DNA of 64,000 bases, taken from positions 145,542-209,541 of the forward strand of contig CAWFMB010000019.1 in the NCBI GenBank assembly GCA_963816685.1. The letters are read 5' to 3'. A program made the translations under genes and the position numbers. Of this stretch, positions 10,869 to 19,465 are shown one piece after another. Position 1 is the first letter of the stretch, and each line of letters opens with the position of its first letter. Source of the DNA: CAVYUC01 sp963816685 (lineage in GTDB: Bacteria > Bacteroidota > Bacteroidia > Bacteroidales > Prolixibacteraceae). The notes below the pieces were generated by a model. That model did not search any database. It saw only the letters and a program-made list of their open reading frames with translations, and was not told the origin of the DNA.

Positions 10869-11192
10869 ATGTTTACTAAATACAATTCTGTTGATTTTCG
10901 CCCGCTAATTGAAGGCGTTTCCATGCGCCCTCTGGTTTTTGAACAAAAAACAATCCTCTGTGAATTTAAACTCGACAAAGGATATAAACTACCTGCCCAT
11001 ATTCATCCTTATGAACAAACCGGTTACCTGGTTTCTGGAAAACTGAACTTCAGGATGGAAAACAAATGGAGAATTGCCGAAGCAGGAGACAGCTGGAGCA
11101 TCCCGGAAAATATGGAACATGAAGTTGATATTCTTGAAGATTCAGTTGTATTGGAATTGTTTTCACCCATTCGTCCCGATTACCTTCCCTGA
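10869..11192 (+). CDS. Cupin-domain protein
   Basis: A single-domain cupin of 107 residues from the ATG at 10869. A TTG at 10845 could extend it, but ATG followed by FTKYNSVDFRPLIEGVSM looks more natural. Cupin motif 1 is seen as LPAHIHPYEQTGYLVSGKL, with His, His and Glu as likely metal ligands, and motif 2 as AGDSWSIPENMEHEV. The fold binds a metal and often a small ligand; members range from isomerases to sensors, and no substrate can be assigned. It sits between the efflux operon and nadB. Confidence 0.75.
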   Translation: MFTKYNSVDFRPLIEGVSMRPLVFEQKTILCEFKLDKGYKLPAHIHPYEQTGYLVSGKLNFRMENKWRIAEAGDSWSIPENMEHEVDILEDSVVLELFSPIRPDYLP

Positions 11193-11238
11193 AAATGAAA
11201 GGTTTAAAAGAAACAACAAAATTCTTAAAAGAATATAG

Positions 11239-11246
11239 TAACTTTG
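11239..11246 (+). promoter_or_regulatory. Putative Bacteroidota -7 box upstream of nadB
   Basis: TAACTTTG matches the TAnnTTTG consensus of primary sigma promoters in this phylum and lies 28 bp before the nadB ATG. A convincing TTTG -33 element is not seen at the expected distance, so the call is moderate. Confidence 0.45.
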
Positions 11247-11273
11247 CCGCGCGGTTAAAAAAAGCAATTCTTA

Positions 11274-12845
11274 ATGCAAGTACTTGAATTTGATACTGTT
11301 ATAATAGGGAGCGGCTTGGCCGGTCTCACTGCTGCATATTATTCATCACAGTTTGGTTCGGTAGCGATTGTTACCAAATCACAACTCGATACAAGCAATT
11401 CATATTATGCACAAGGAGGTATTGCTGCAGTAACAACAGACGAAGATTCTCCTGAACAGCACATACAGGATACTCTCACTGCCGGTCGCGGACTTTGTGA
11501 TCTGGATGCTGTTAAAGTGCTTGTAAATGAAGGCAGGGAACGTGTTTTTAACCTGATAGAAATGGGAATGGCCTTCGATAAGCAAAATGGTGAATTTGTG
11601 CTTGGATTGGAAGGCGGGCACAGCAAGCGGCGAATTTTGCATGCTGGAGGCGATGCCACAGGAAAGGAATTAACCTGTTTTATTCTTCAGAAAGTAAAGG
11701 AACAACCCACAGTTAAACCATTTGAATATCATGCAGTTGTTAAGTTATTGAAAAACGCTGAACGCGTTGTCGGTGTGCAGGCCTTCGATTTTAAAACCGG
11801 TAAAAATATCATTTTCAAATCGAAAGCTGTAATTCTTGCTACAGGAGGATTATCACGCGTTTTTGAAAGGTCAACCAATCCGCATACTGCAACAGGCGAT
11901 GGAATTGCTATGGCTTATGAAGCCGGAGCAGGAATTGCAGATTTGGAGTTTATTCAGTTTCATCCTTCAGCTTTGTACATTCCCGGAAAAGACGCTTATT
12001 TAATCAGTGAAGCAGTGCGTGGTGAAGGAGCCTGGCTATTAAATGAAAAAGGTGAACGGTTTATGAAAGACATTCATCCGTTGGCAGAACTGGCGCCGCG
12101 TGATGTGGTAGCCTACAGCATTTTCAGGCAGATACAAAAATCGGGTATTGATTATATTTACCTGTCGCTTAAACACCTTGATGCAGAAAAAATAAAAAAA
12201 CGGTTTTATCACATTTACATCCATCTGAAAGAACTTGGATTTGATCTTACAGAAGATATGTTACCGGTGTCACCAGCTGCACATTATATGGTGGGCGGAG
12301 TAAGAACAAACCTGGATGCCGAAACAAACATTAAGGGATTATTTGTGTGCGGTGAGGCAGCGGCTACAGGTGTTATGGGAGCAAACCGGCTTGCAAGCAA
12401 TTCATTGCTTGAATGTCTTGTCTTTGGGAAAAGAGCAAGTGAAAAAGCTGCAAAACTGCAAATATCAGAAAATGAATTGCCGGAAATTGAACCGGTTGAA
12501 ATTTCGAAACAAAATGAAAAGGTTTTCCTTGATTACCAAAATAAAATAGCGGCTATCATGTCGAAAAACCTTGGAATCGTTAGAAACAAAATAAATTTGG
12601 ATAGCGCGTTGATACAGTTAAATGAAATAGCCGAAAAATTCAGCGGTTTCCAAAAAGACTACAACCTTTTAAAAATTAAAAATGCTGTTACCATCTGCCG
12701 CTTAATTACAAAAGCTGCATTAATCAGAGAAGAAAGCCGGGGCGGACATATTCGTGAAGATTTCCAGAAAGAAAACCCGGATTTCAAAATACATATTATT
12801 CAACAAAAAGATAGTGAAGTTCAGTTTGAACCAGTTAGAAAATAG
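11274..12845 (+). CDS. nadB: L-aspartate oxidase
   Basis: A 523-residue flavoprotein that oxidises L-aspartate to iminoaspartate, the first step of de novo NAD synthesis in the cytosol. The N-terminal FAD dinucleotide motif is IIGSGLAGLTAAYYSS. The family signatures SNSYYAQGGIAAV, HAGGDATGKE and GVMGANRLASNSLLECLVFG are all present. The C-terminal helical domain contains ESRGGHIREDF. Length is normal. It starts a nadB-nadC-coaX run; nadA is not in the window. NadC begins 5 bp after its stop. Confidence 0.95.
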   Translation: MQVLEFDTVIIGSGLAGLTAAYYSSQFGSVAIVTKSQLDTSNSYYAQGGIAAVTTDEDSPEQHIQDTLTAGRGLCDLDAVKVLVNEGRERVFNLIEMGMAFDKQNGEFVLGLEGGHSKRRILHAGGDATGKELTCFILQKVKEQPTVKPFEYHAVVKLLKNAERVVGVQAFDFKTGKNIIFKSKAVILATGGLSRVFERSTNPHTATGDGIAMAYEAGAGIADLEFIQFHPSALYIPGKDAYLISEAVRGEGAWLLNEKGERFMKDIHPLAELAPRDVVAYSIFRQIQKSGIDYIYLSLKHLDAEKIKKRFYHIYIHLKELGFDLTEDMLPVSPAAHYMVGGVRTNLDAETNIKGLFVCGEAAATGVMGANRLASNSLLECLVFGKRASEKAAKLQISENELPEIEPVEISKQNEKVFLDYQNKIAAIMSKNLGIVRNKINLDSALIQLNEIAEKFSGFQKDYNLLKIKNAVTICRLITKAALIREESRGGHIREDFQKENPDFKIHIIQQKDSEVQFEPVRK

Positions 12846-12850
12846 AAACG

Positions 12851-13693
12851 ATGGATGAAAAAATATTAAAATCAGCAGAAGTGCTTTTCGATTTGGCTTA
12901 TGCCGAAGACATTGGCGACGGAGATATTACGACAAATAACCTTGTTCCGCCCGATGCCAACAAAACAGCAATTCTTGTCGCAAAAGCCGAAGGAGTAGTT
13001 GCCGGGCTCCCGGTTGCAGAAATGGTTTTCAAAAAATTCGATAAAAATGTGGAATGGAATGTAAAACTTCCTGATGGCTCAAAAATAAAACCCGGCGATG
13101 TTTTAGTTGAATTTAAGGGAAATTACAGGGCACTGCTCACCGGCGAACGCAAAGCTCTCAATTTTCTTCAACGGCTGTCGGGAATTGCAACCTATGCCAA
13201 CAAATGTATGCAGGAAGTAAAAGGACATCCGGTGGAAATTCTTGATACACGAAAAACATTGCCCGGTTACCGGCACCTCGATAAATATGCAGTAAGAATG
13301 GGTGGCGCTTCAAATCACCGTTTCGGATTGTATGACATGGTGATGATTAAAGACAACCACATTCAGGTGGCCGGCGGAATTAAAGAAGCAGTTGATGCTA
13401 TTCGTTCAAGAATACCCAAAAGCATTAAAATTGAAGTGGAAACAGCAACCCTTGACGATGTAAGAGAAGCACTGGAGGCCGATGTTGACATTATCATGCT
13501 CGATAATATGAGTTCAAAGATGATGAGAGAAGCTGTTGAAATAATTAACAAGAGAGCGAAAATTGAAGCTTCGGGAAACATGACGCTGAAACGAATAAGA
13601 AAAGTAGCTGCTACGGGAGTAAATTTCATCTCTATTGGTGCATTGACTCATTCAGTAAAAGCACTGGACATCAGCCAAAGAATTATCGATTAA
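12851..13693 (+). CDS. nadC: Nicotinate-nucleotide pyrophosphorylase (quinolinate phosphoribosyltransferase)
   Basis: A 280-residue cytosolic enzyme that converts quinolinate and PRPP into nicotinate mononucleotide, CO2 and pyrophosphate. The open N-terminal domain (AEDIGDGDITTNNLVPPD) is followed by the alpha/beta barrel with TGERKALNFLQRLSGIAT, the active-site segment DTRKTLPGYRHLDKYAVRMGG and NHRFGLYDMVMIKDNHI. The C-terminal SIGALTHSVKALDISQRI is typical. It sits 5 bp after nadB, and its stop overlaps the ATG of coaX (TAATG), which points to a cofactor operon. Confidence 0.96.
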   Translation: MDEKILKSAEVLFDLAYAEDIGDGDITTNNLVPPDANKTAILVAKAEGVVAGLPVAEMVFKKFDKNVEWNVKLPDGSKIKPGDVLVEFKGNYRALLTGERKALNFLQRLSGIATYANKCMQEVKGHPVEILDTRKTLPGYRHLDKYAVRMGGASNHRFGLYDMVMIKDNHIQVAGGIKEAVDAIRSRIPKSIKIEVETATLDDVREALEADVDIIMLDNMSSKMMREAVEIINKRAKIEASGNMTLKRIRKVAATGVNFISIGALTHSVKALDISQRIID

Positions 13694-14433
13694 TGAATCT
13701 TGTAATCGACATAGGAAATACCCGAACAAAATTTTCAGTCTTTAATTATGGCGAAATGATAATTTCTGTCCCGGTAGATGAATTTCTGCCCGGACATATT
13801 GAAATATTAAAAAATGAACACCCGTCTCTTGATAAAGTCATCCTTTCATCGGTAAAAAAATATCCACAGGAGTTAAAAGAATCGCTTCAAAAAAACTTCA
13901 GTGTCTTTCTTGAACTTGATGCACAAACACCGCTGCCAATCGAAAATTATTATGTTTCGAAAGAGACCCTTGGCAGAGACAGAATTGCAGCAGCAGTTGC
14001 CGCTTCACATTTGTATCCGGCTTCGAATGTGCTGGTTATTGATGCGGGCACCGCTATTACCTATGATATAGTGACTGAAAACAATCAATATCTCGGAGGT
14101 AATATCTCTCCCGGACTTGAAATGCGTTTTAAAGCACTCCATCATTTCACCGGAAATTTGCCGCTTGTAAAAAGCAATAATTTCGACAAACTCTACGGTA
14201 ACACAACACATGATGCAATACTTGCAGGAGTTCAGCACGGTGTTGTTTTTGAAGTAGATAAAACAATCGAAACTTTTAAGGAATTTTATAATAATTTAAA
14301 AGTTATTATTACCGGAGGTGACATCAATTTTTTTGATAAGAAATTAAAAAATTCTTTCTTTGTACATTTCAATTTAATAGCCATCGGGTTAAACCGCATA
14401 TTACAATATAATGGGGAGAATCATAAGAGTTAG
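13693..14433 (+). CDS. coaX: Type III pantothenate kinase
   Basis: A 246-residue ASKHA-fold kinase that phosphorylates pantothenate, the first step of CoA synthesis. The N-terminal phosphate motif VIDIGNTRTKFSVF, the pantothenate-binding segment ETLGRDRIAAAVAA and the second phosphate motif VIDAGTAITYDI are all present, as is GGNISPGLEMRFKALHHFT. This type is insensitive to CoA feedback. The ATG overlaps the nadC stop and the 3' end overlaps the next gene by 23 bp, so it links the cofactor genes to the envelope block. Confidence 0.95.
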   Translation: MNLVIDIGNTRTKFSVFNYGEMIISVPVDEFLPGHIEILKNEHPSLDKVILSSVKKYPQELKESLQKNFSVFLELDAQTPLPIENYYVSKETLGRDRIAAAVAASHLYPASNVLVIDAGTAITYDIVTENNQYLGGNISPGLEMRFKALHHFTGNLPLVKSNNFDKLYGNTTHDAILAGVQHGVVFEVDKTIETFKEFYNNLKVIITGGDINFFDKKLKNSFFVHFNLIAIGLNRILQYNGENHKS

Positions 14434-15706
14434 TTTACTTGTCGGATTACTTTTAGTTCCGGCATTGTTGTTTGCACAGTTTAATAATAATACCACCTCA
14501 CCATATTCAAGGTTCGGACTCGGTGATCTCCAGCCATACAGCTTTGGCCGAACCTCAGCAATGGGAGGAGCATCCCTTGCAAGCCGAAACCCTCAGCAAA
14601 TTAATATTTCAAATCCTGCTTCCTTCAATTCAGTTGATTCTCTTGCATTTCTTTTTGAGTTTGGATTGTTTGGCAAGTTTTCAAGCTTTAGCAATGAAAT
14701 TGCAAGTATGAATGCCAACGATATCAATTTCTCCTATTTTGCAATGAACTTCCGGATTACCAACTGGATGGCAACCAGCCTTGGACTTACACCTTTTTCT
14801 GACATTGGTTATAATCTGGAGGTAAACGATGAAGTTGAAAATACAGGAAATATATTATACAGGTATTATGGTGAAGGCTCAATATCGCGTGCTTTTCTTG
14901 GACTGTCAATTGAACCGGTGAAAAACATTTCGGTTGGAGCGCGTTTGAATTACCTGTTTGGCAGTTTAAACAGGAATTCAGAAGTTTATTTTTTAAGCTC
15001 GGCAGATTACTATAACATGCAAAAATTTGAACGAATCAGGTTAACTGATTTTGGTTTTGATTTTGGTCTACAGGCGACCCTTCCGTTAAATGAAAACGAA
15101 CATTTCACATTTGCAGCTGTACTTGAGGCCAAACCAAATTATACAATGTACTACTCTGATTTAACACTGAAAAATATAACCGCCACCAATCCGGACAGAA
15201 CAACAAGTGTAAATCAGGACACACTTAATTTTCAAAGTGAGGAAAAAAGCAACATCGAATTTCCGCTGACTTATGGATTTGGATTGTCATATGTAAAAAA
15301 TAATAAACTCGAAATAAATGCAGATTATTACCATCAGGCGTGGTCAAACGTGATGTTACCGGGAACTGATGAAAACATACTAACTGATTTAGACAAGTTT
15401 GCAGTAGGTGCAGAATGGATTCCAAACCGGTTTTCCATTGGAAGTTATTTTAATAAAATTGCATATCGTGCAGGAATGAAATACGAAAAGTCGTACCTTA
15501 TGCTTAGTAATCAACAAATTAATGATTTTGGCATAAGTTTTGGAGTTGGATTGCCAGTTTACCGTTCCAATTCAACAATTTCTATTTCTGCTGAAATAGG
15601 AAAACGGGGAACAAAACAAAATAATTTAGTTCTTGAAAATTATGCAAAGCTAAATTTAAGTGTCAATTTTTACGACCTCTGGTTTATACAAAGAAGATTT
15701 GATTAA
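14411..15706 (+). CDS. Outer-membrane beta-barrel protein, FadL/PorV-like
   Basis: A 431-residue secreted barrel. The signal peptide spans residues 1-22 (VSLLVGLLLVPALLFAQ). The mature start, NTTSPYSRFGLGDLQP, with SAMGGASLASRNP and NISNPASF, is the hallmark of the FadL-like family found at this position in Bacteroidota. The remainder alternates hydrophobic strands with turns. Its function is not established: transport of a hydrophobic compound or a scaffold role is possible. The start lies inside the coaX 3' end, and it is followed 28 bp later by a TPR gene, in an order conserved across the phylum as far as I recall. Confidence 0.8.
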   Translation: MGRIIRVSLLVGLLLVPALLFAQFNNNTTSPYSRFGLGDLQPYSFGRTSAMGGASLASRNPQQINISNPASFNSVDSLAFLFEFGLFGKFSSFSNEIASMNANDINFSYFAMNFRITNWMATSLGLTPFSDIGYNLEVNDEVENTGNILYRYYGEGSISRAFLGLSIEPVKNISVGARLNYLFGSLNRNSEVYFLSSADYYNMQKFERIRLTDFGFDFGLQATLPLNENEHFTFAAVLEAKPNYTMYYSDLTLKNITATNPDRTTSVNQDTLNFQSEEKSNIEFPLTYGFGLSYVKNNKLEINADYYHQAWSNVMLPGTDENILTDLDKFAVGAEWIPNRFSIGSYFNKIAYRAGMKYEKSYLMLSNQQINDFGISFGVGLPVYRSNSTISISAEIGKRGTKQNNLVLENYAKLNLSVNFYDLWFIQRRFD

Positions 15707-15734
15707 AATTGCAAAATAAATAACTAATAAAATT

Positions 15735-17375
15735 ATGAAAGCTAATATTCGTAAAATGCTTCTTGCAGCCACCATTGTTTTAACTGCGGTTACGGGTTCC
15801 ATGGCTCAAAGAATTATTACTGGAACAGTTTACCGCGATGGAGAACCGGCTGCCGGAATCACTGTTGAAGCACATAAAGGAAGCACAATGATGACCAGCT
15901 TCGATGGTAAGTACAAGGTTGAAGCCGATGAAAAAACAAAATGGATTAAATTCACTTTCATCGACGATACAAAAAAACTGGATATTGATGATAAAAGCGG
16001 CAACTCATTTGACTATGACTTTAGTTCAGGTCAACTGGTAACAGGAGAAGTGGAAGCAGGTGAAGACGAAGGTGAAGTAAACCTTCAATCGCTTGAAGAA
16101 TTAATGAAAGCACAGAACCGGGATTTCATGAACGAACTTTCGCTGTATACCGAATTCTACAAACAAAATGATTATAAATCAGCCTTGCCACACTGGAGAA
16201 AAGTGTACAATCAATTTCCAAAATCAAGTCCGAATATTTACATCCAGGGAATCAAGATGTTTGAAAGCATGATTGAAAAAGCTGAAACCCCTGAAGAAAG
16301 AAGTAAAAACATTCAGGAATTGATGAAAATTTATGACAAGAGGATAAAATATTTCAACGAAAAAGGATATAACCTTGGCCGTAAAGGAAGTGACTTTTTA
16401 AAATACAAACTCGGTCCGGATAGTAATCTGAATGAAGACCAGATGAAAGAAGCCCTGAAACAAGGCTATGCATGGATAAAAGAATCAGTAGATTTACAAG
16501 GAGATAAAACAGAATTACCTGTACTTGTTTTGTTGATGCAGACTTCAAAATCATTATTGAAAATGGGTGAAATTTCAAAAGAAGCTGTTGTTGAAAACTA
16601 CGATACAAGCAATAAAATAATCAACAGTGTAATTTCAGGTTCTGATGAATCACAAATTGCACGGGCAAAAGAAATTCAACCTTATATTGAAGATATATTC
16701 GGAACTTCGGGAGCTGCCGATTGTGAAGCACTGGTTAATATCTTTACTCCGCAGTTCAAGGAAAAAAGCAATGATGTTGAATTCATTAAAAACATGTTGC
16801 GCCGGTTAGGAAGAGCAGATTGTAAGGAAAGCGAACTCTTTGCCCAGGCTACTGAAAAACTGTACGAATTGGAACCATCTGCCGAAGCTGCATTTAATAT
16901 GGCCCGCCGCTATTTGCAGCGCAACAATGCAGAAAAAGCGAAAGAATATTACCAACAGGCAATGGAACAGGAAACGGATAAGGAACTCCTTGCAACTTAC
17001 TATTACGAATATGCATATTTTATTTTTGCAAAAGAAAATGCATTATCCGAAGCAAGAAACTACATTCGCAAAGCACTTGCAATAAATCCTGATTATTGCG
17101 AAGCATTGGAACTTTTGGGTGATATTTATGTCGCTTCAAGTAAATCATTTGAAGGTGATGACTTTGAAAAATCAGCAGTATTCTGGTTAGCAGTAGATTA
17201 TTACGAACGTGCACGCAGAGCAGGTGAAGATTGCGCTATTGATGCTGCTCAAAAGGCCGCTACCTACAGAAGATATTTTCCAAACAAGGAAGAAGCATTT
17301 TTCCGTAGTTTACAGGAAGGACAAACCTATAAAATTGAAGGTTGGATAAATGAATCAACAAAAGTCAGATTCTAA
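15735..17375 (+). CDS. Periplasmic TPR-repeat protein
   Basis: A 546-residue exported protein. A signal peptide (LLAATIVLTAVTGSMAQ) is followed by a small carboxypeptidase-regulatory-like beta domain (about 26-95, IITGTVYRDGEPAAGITVE). A helical region follows, with TPR-like units at about 130-190 and 375-500, including AEAAFNMARRYLQRNNAEKA and EALELLGDIYVAS. It probably scaffolds an envelope complex; its partners are unknown. It overlaps the lptC start by 26 bp and belongs to the block coaX-OMP-TPR-lptC-CorC-like-isomerase. Confidence 0.8.
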   Translation: MKANIRKMLLAATIVLTAVTGSMAQRIITGTVYRDGEPAAGITVEAHKGSTMMTSFDGKYKVEADEKTKWIKFTFIDDTKKLDIDDKSGNSFDYDFSSGQLVTGEVEAGEDEGEVNLQSLEELMKAQNRDFMNELSLYTEFYKQNDYKSALPHWRKVYNQFPKSSPNIYIQGIKMFESMIEKAETPEERSKNIQELMKIYDKRIKYFNEKGYNLGRKGSDFLKYKLGPDSNLNEDQMKEALKQGYAWIKESVDLQGDKTELPVLVLLMQTSKSLLKMGEISKEAVVENYDTSNKIINSVISGSDESQIARAKEIQPYIEDIFGTSGAADCEALVNIFTPQFKEKSNDVEFIKNMLRRLGRADCKESELFAQATEKLYELEPSAEAAFNMARRYLQRNNAEKAKEYYQQAMEQETDKELLATYYYEYAYFIFAKENALSEARNYIRKALAINPDYCEALELLGDIYVASSKSFEGDDFEKSAVFWLAVDYYERARRAGEDCAIDAAQKAATYRRYFPNKEEAFFRSLQEGQTYKIEGWINESTKVRF

Positions 17376-18030
17376 AAATAGCAGATTTAAAATAGTTCGA
17401 ATTGCAGCTCTTTTCGCAGGGGCTGCAATTCTTTTCTATGCCTGCGAAAACGATATCGAAAAAATAAAAGCATTCAGTACACCCGAAAACCTGCCCGTGG
17501 TGGAAGCAACTAATATTGAAACACTTTTTACCGACAGCGGCGAAGTCCGTTTCTTTTTAAAAGCCCCAAAAATGCTGAGTTACCAAACAGATGGTCAGGA
17601 TTATATTGAATTTCCCGAAGGTATTGAACTTATTAAATACGATGAAAATCAAAAAATAATTTCAAGTATCACTGCCAATTATGCAAAACAATTTGAAAAA
17701 GAAAAAAAATGGGAAGCCAAAAATAATGTAATTGCTACAAACGCAAATGGAGATACATTAAAAACCGAACACCTGATCTGGGAAGAAGAAGCAGAAAAAA
17801 TTTATACCGAAGAGTTTGTGAAAATTATCAGACCTGACCAAATTTTTACAGGAATAGGTTTTGAATCCGATCAATCACTCCAAAACTGGAAAATTAAGAA
17901 TCCGAAAGGAACAATATACGTAGACGTAGAAAACAAGGAGAACACCGAAGCAGACACATTAAATGCTGCACCCGGTAAAAAAGAAGATTCTGTGAGGGAT
18001 TTTAAAGAACCGCTGGAATTTCAGAAATAA
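17350..18030 (+). CDS. lptC: LPS export ABC transporter periplasmic protein LptC
   Basis: A 226-residue LptC-family protein of the lipopolysaccharide bridge from inner to outer membrane. The N-terminal membrane segment, at about residues 18-32, ends in a possible lipobox (LFYACEN), so it may be a lipoprotein. The beta-jellyroll repeats typical of LptC are visible as IETLFTDSGEVRFFLKAPK, YIEFPEGIELIKYDENQ and GDTLKTEHLIWEEE. The C-terminal tail is acidic and probably disordered. It lies between the TPR gene (26-bp overlap) and the CBS-domain gene (5-bp gap). Confidence 0.85.
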   Translation: MNQQKSDSKNSRFKIVRIAALFAGAAILFYACENDIEKIKAFSTPENLPVVEATNIETLFTDSGEVRFFLKAPKMLSYQTDGQDYIEFPEGIELIKYDENQKIISSITANYAKQFEKEKKWEAKNNVIATNANGDTLKTEHLIWEEEAEKIYTEEFVKIIRPDQIFTGIGFESDQSLQNWKIKNPKGTIYVDVENKENTEADTLNAAPGKKEDSVRDFKEPLEFQK

Positions 18031-18035
18031 ACAGC

Positions 18036-19301
18036 ATGAATTTTTTACTAATTATTGTTATAACTATTTTGCTATCTGCTTTTTTTTCAGGGATGGAAAT
18101 CGCTTTTGTTTCCGCAAATAAACTACGCCTCGAACTCGATAAACAGTCAGAACCATTCAGTTCAAAAATTTTAAAAGTTGTAACTTCCAATCCGGGGCAT
18201 TACATTGCAACAATGCTTATTGGAAACAATCTTGCCCTTGTAATTTACAGCATTGCCTTTGCCGGATTAATGGAACCTGTACTGGAAAATTTTGTACAAT
18301 CCGATTCAATTATCCTGCTTCTCCAAACAATAATTTCAACAGTTGTAATCCTGGTCCTTGCTGAATTTCTTCCTAAAACTCTATTCCGCATCTTTCCCAA
18401 TACACTGCTAAATATACTTGCATTTCCGCTGGCACTGTTTTATTTTCTGTTTTATCCCATTACGACATTTACAATTGGTATTACCAACACCTTTCTAAAG
18501 TATATATTACGAACTGATGTGCGATCCAATTCTCAAAATCTTGTGTTTAGCCGGATTGATTTGGATGAATTTGTTAATGAACCCGATGAAAACAGGAATG
18601 AAAAACAACTGAGCCTCGAAACCGAAGTTAAACTGTTTAAAAATGCACTCGATTTTTCAAAAGTCAAACTGCGTGAAATTATGGTTCCGCGAACAGAAAT
18701 CGAAATGCTGGAAATTAAAGCAGATATTAGTGAGTTAAGACAAAAATTTGTGGAAACCGGTTATTCCCGTATACTTTTTTACGAAGATAATATCGATAAC
18801 ATTGTTGGTTATATTCATTCATCCGTTATCCTTCAAAATCCAACAACAGTAAAACCATATCTCAAAAGTTTGTTGATTGTACCCGAATCGATGCCTGCCA
18901 ACAAATTGCTCAGCAGATTTATAAAAGAACATCGAAGCATAGCAATTGTTGTAGATGAATTTGGAGGAATTTCAGGAATTGTTACAAGTGAAGATATTCT
19001 TGAAGAAATTTTTGGTGAAATTGAAGATGAACATGATACCAGTGACACAATTCAAAAGAAAATCAGCGACAATGAATACATTTTCTCAGCCCGTTCGGAA
19101 ATCGATTTGTTAAATGAAAAGTATTTCCTCGACCTGCCCGAAACTGAAGAATTTGAAACACTTGCCGGACTCATTCTTTATCATCATGAAAGTATTCCCA
19201 AAATGAACTCTGTAATAAAAATTGGAAAATTCCACTTTAAAATACTCAAAGCCAGCAATACAAAAATCGAATTGGTTAAACTTACTGTTTCCGAACAATA
19301 A
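18036..19301 (+). CDS. CNNM/CBS/CorC-domain membrane protein (GldE/HlyC-CorC family)
   Basis: A 421-residue integral membrane protein with an N-terminal DUF21/CNNM domain of three to four helices (about 1-160, starting NFLLIIVITILLSAFFSGME), a CBS pair (about 210-330, with MVPRTEIEMLEIKADISELR and IAIVVDEFGGISGIVTSEDI) and a CorC/HlyC C-terminal domain (about 345-415). Homologs handle divalent cations; in gliding Bacteroidota the relative at this locus is called GldE. No gliding genes are seen here, so a cation or envelope role is as likely. It is 5 bp after lptC, in the same direction. Confidence 0.85.
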   Translation: MNFLLIIVITILLSAFFSGMEIAFVSANKLRLELDKQSEPFSSKILKVVTSNPGHYIATMLIGNNLALVIYSIAFAGLMEPVLENFVQSDSIILLLQTIISTVVILVLAEFLPKTLFRIFPNTLLNILAFPLALFYFLFYPITTFTIGITNTFLKYILRTDVRSNSQNLVFSRIDLDEFVNEPDENRNEKQLSLETEVKLFKNALDFSKVKLREIMVPRTEIEMLEIKADISELRQKFVETGYSRILFYEDNIDNIVGYIHSSVILQNPTTVKPYLKSLLIVPESMPANKLLSRFIKEHRSIAIVVDEFGGISGIVTSEDILEEIFGEIEDEHDTSDTIQKKISDNEYIFSARSEIDLLNEKYFLDLPETEEFETLAGLILYHHESIPKMNSVIKIGKFHFKILKASNTKIELVKLTVSEQ

Positions 19302-19409
19302 AAATATTTTTACCATTATTTATAAATCATTAAACTACACGTGCTTACAAGCTTAATTTAAAGAGCTTTCAAAAAAGTTCAATTTTTAAGGTATTCTATT
19401 GAAAATTAT

Positions 19410-19417
19410 TATCTTCG
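19410..19417 (+). promoter_or_regulatory. Possible -7 box upstream of the SurA/PpiD-like gene
   Basis: TATCTTCG is one base off TAnnTTTG and lies about 49 bp before the ATG at 19466, in a 164-bp gap. A T-rich stretch near 19383-19387 could act as the -33 region. Weak call. Confidence 0.3.
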
Positions 19418-19465
19418 TAGCTCGAAAAAAATAAGTAAAACTTGCATTAAAATAACTGTTAATCA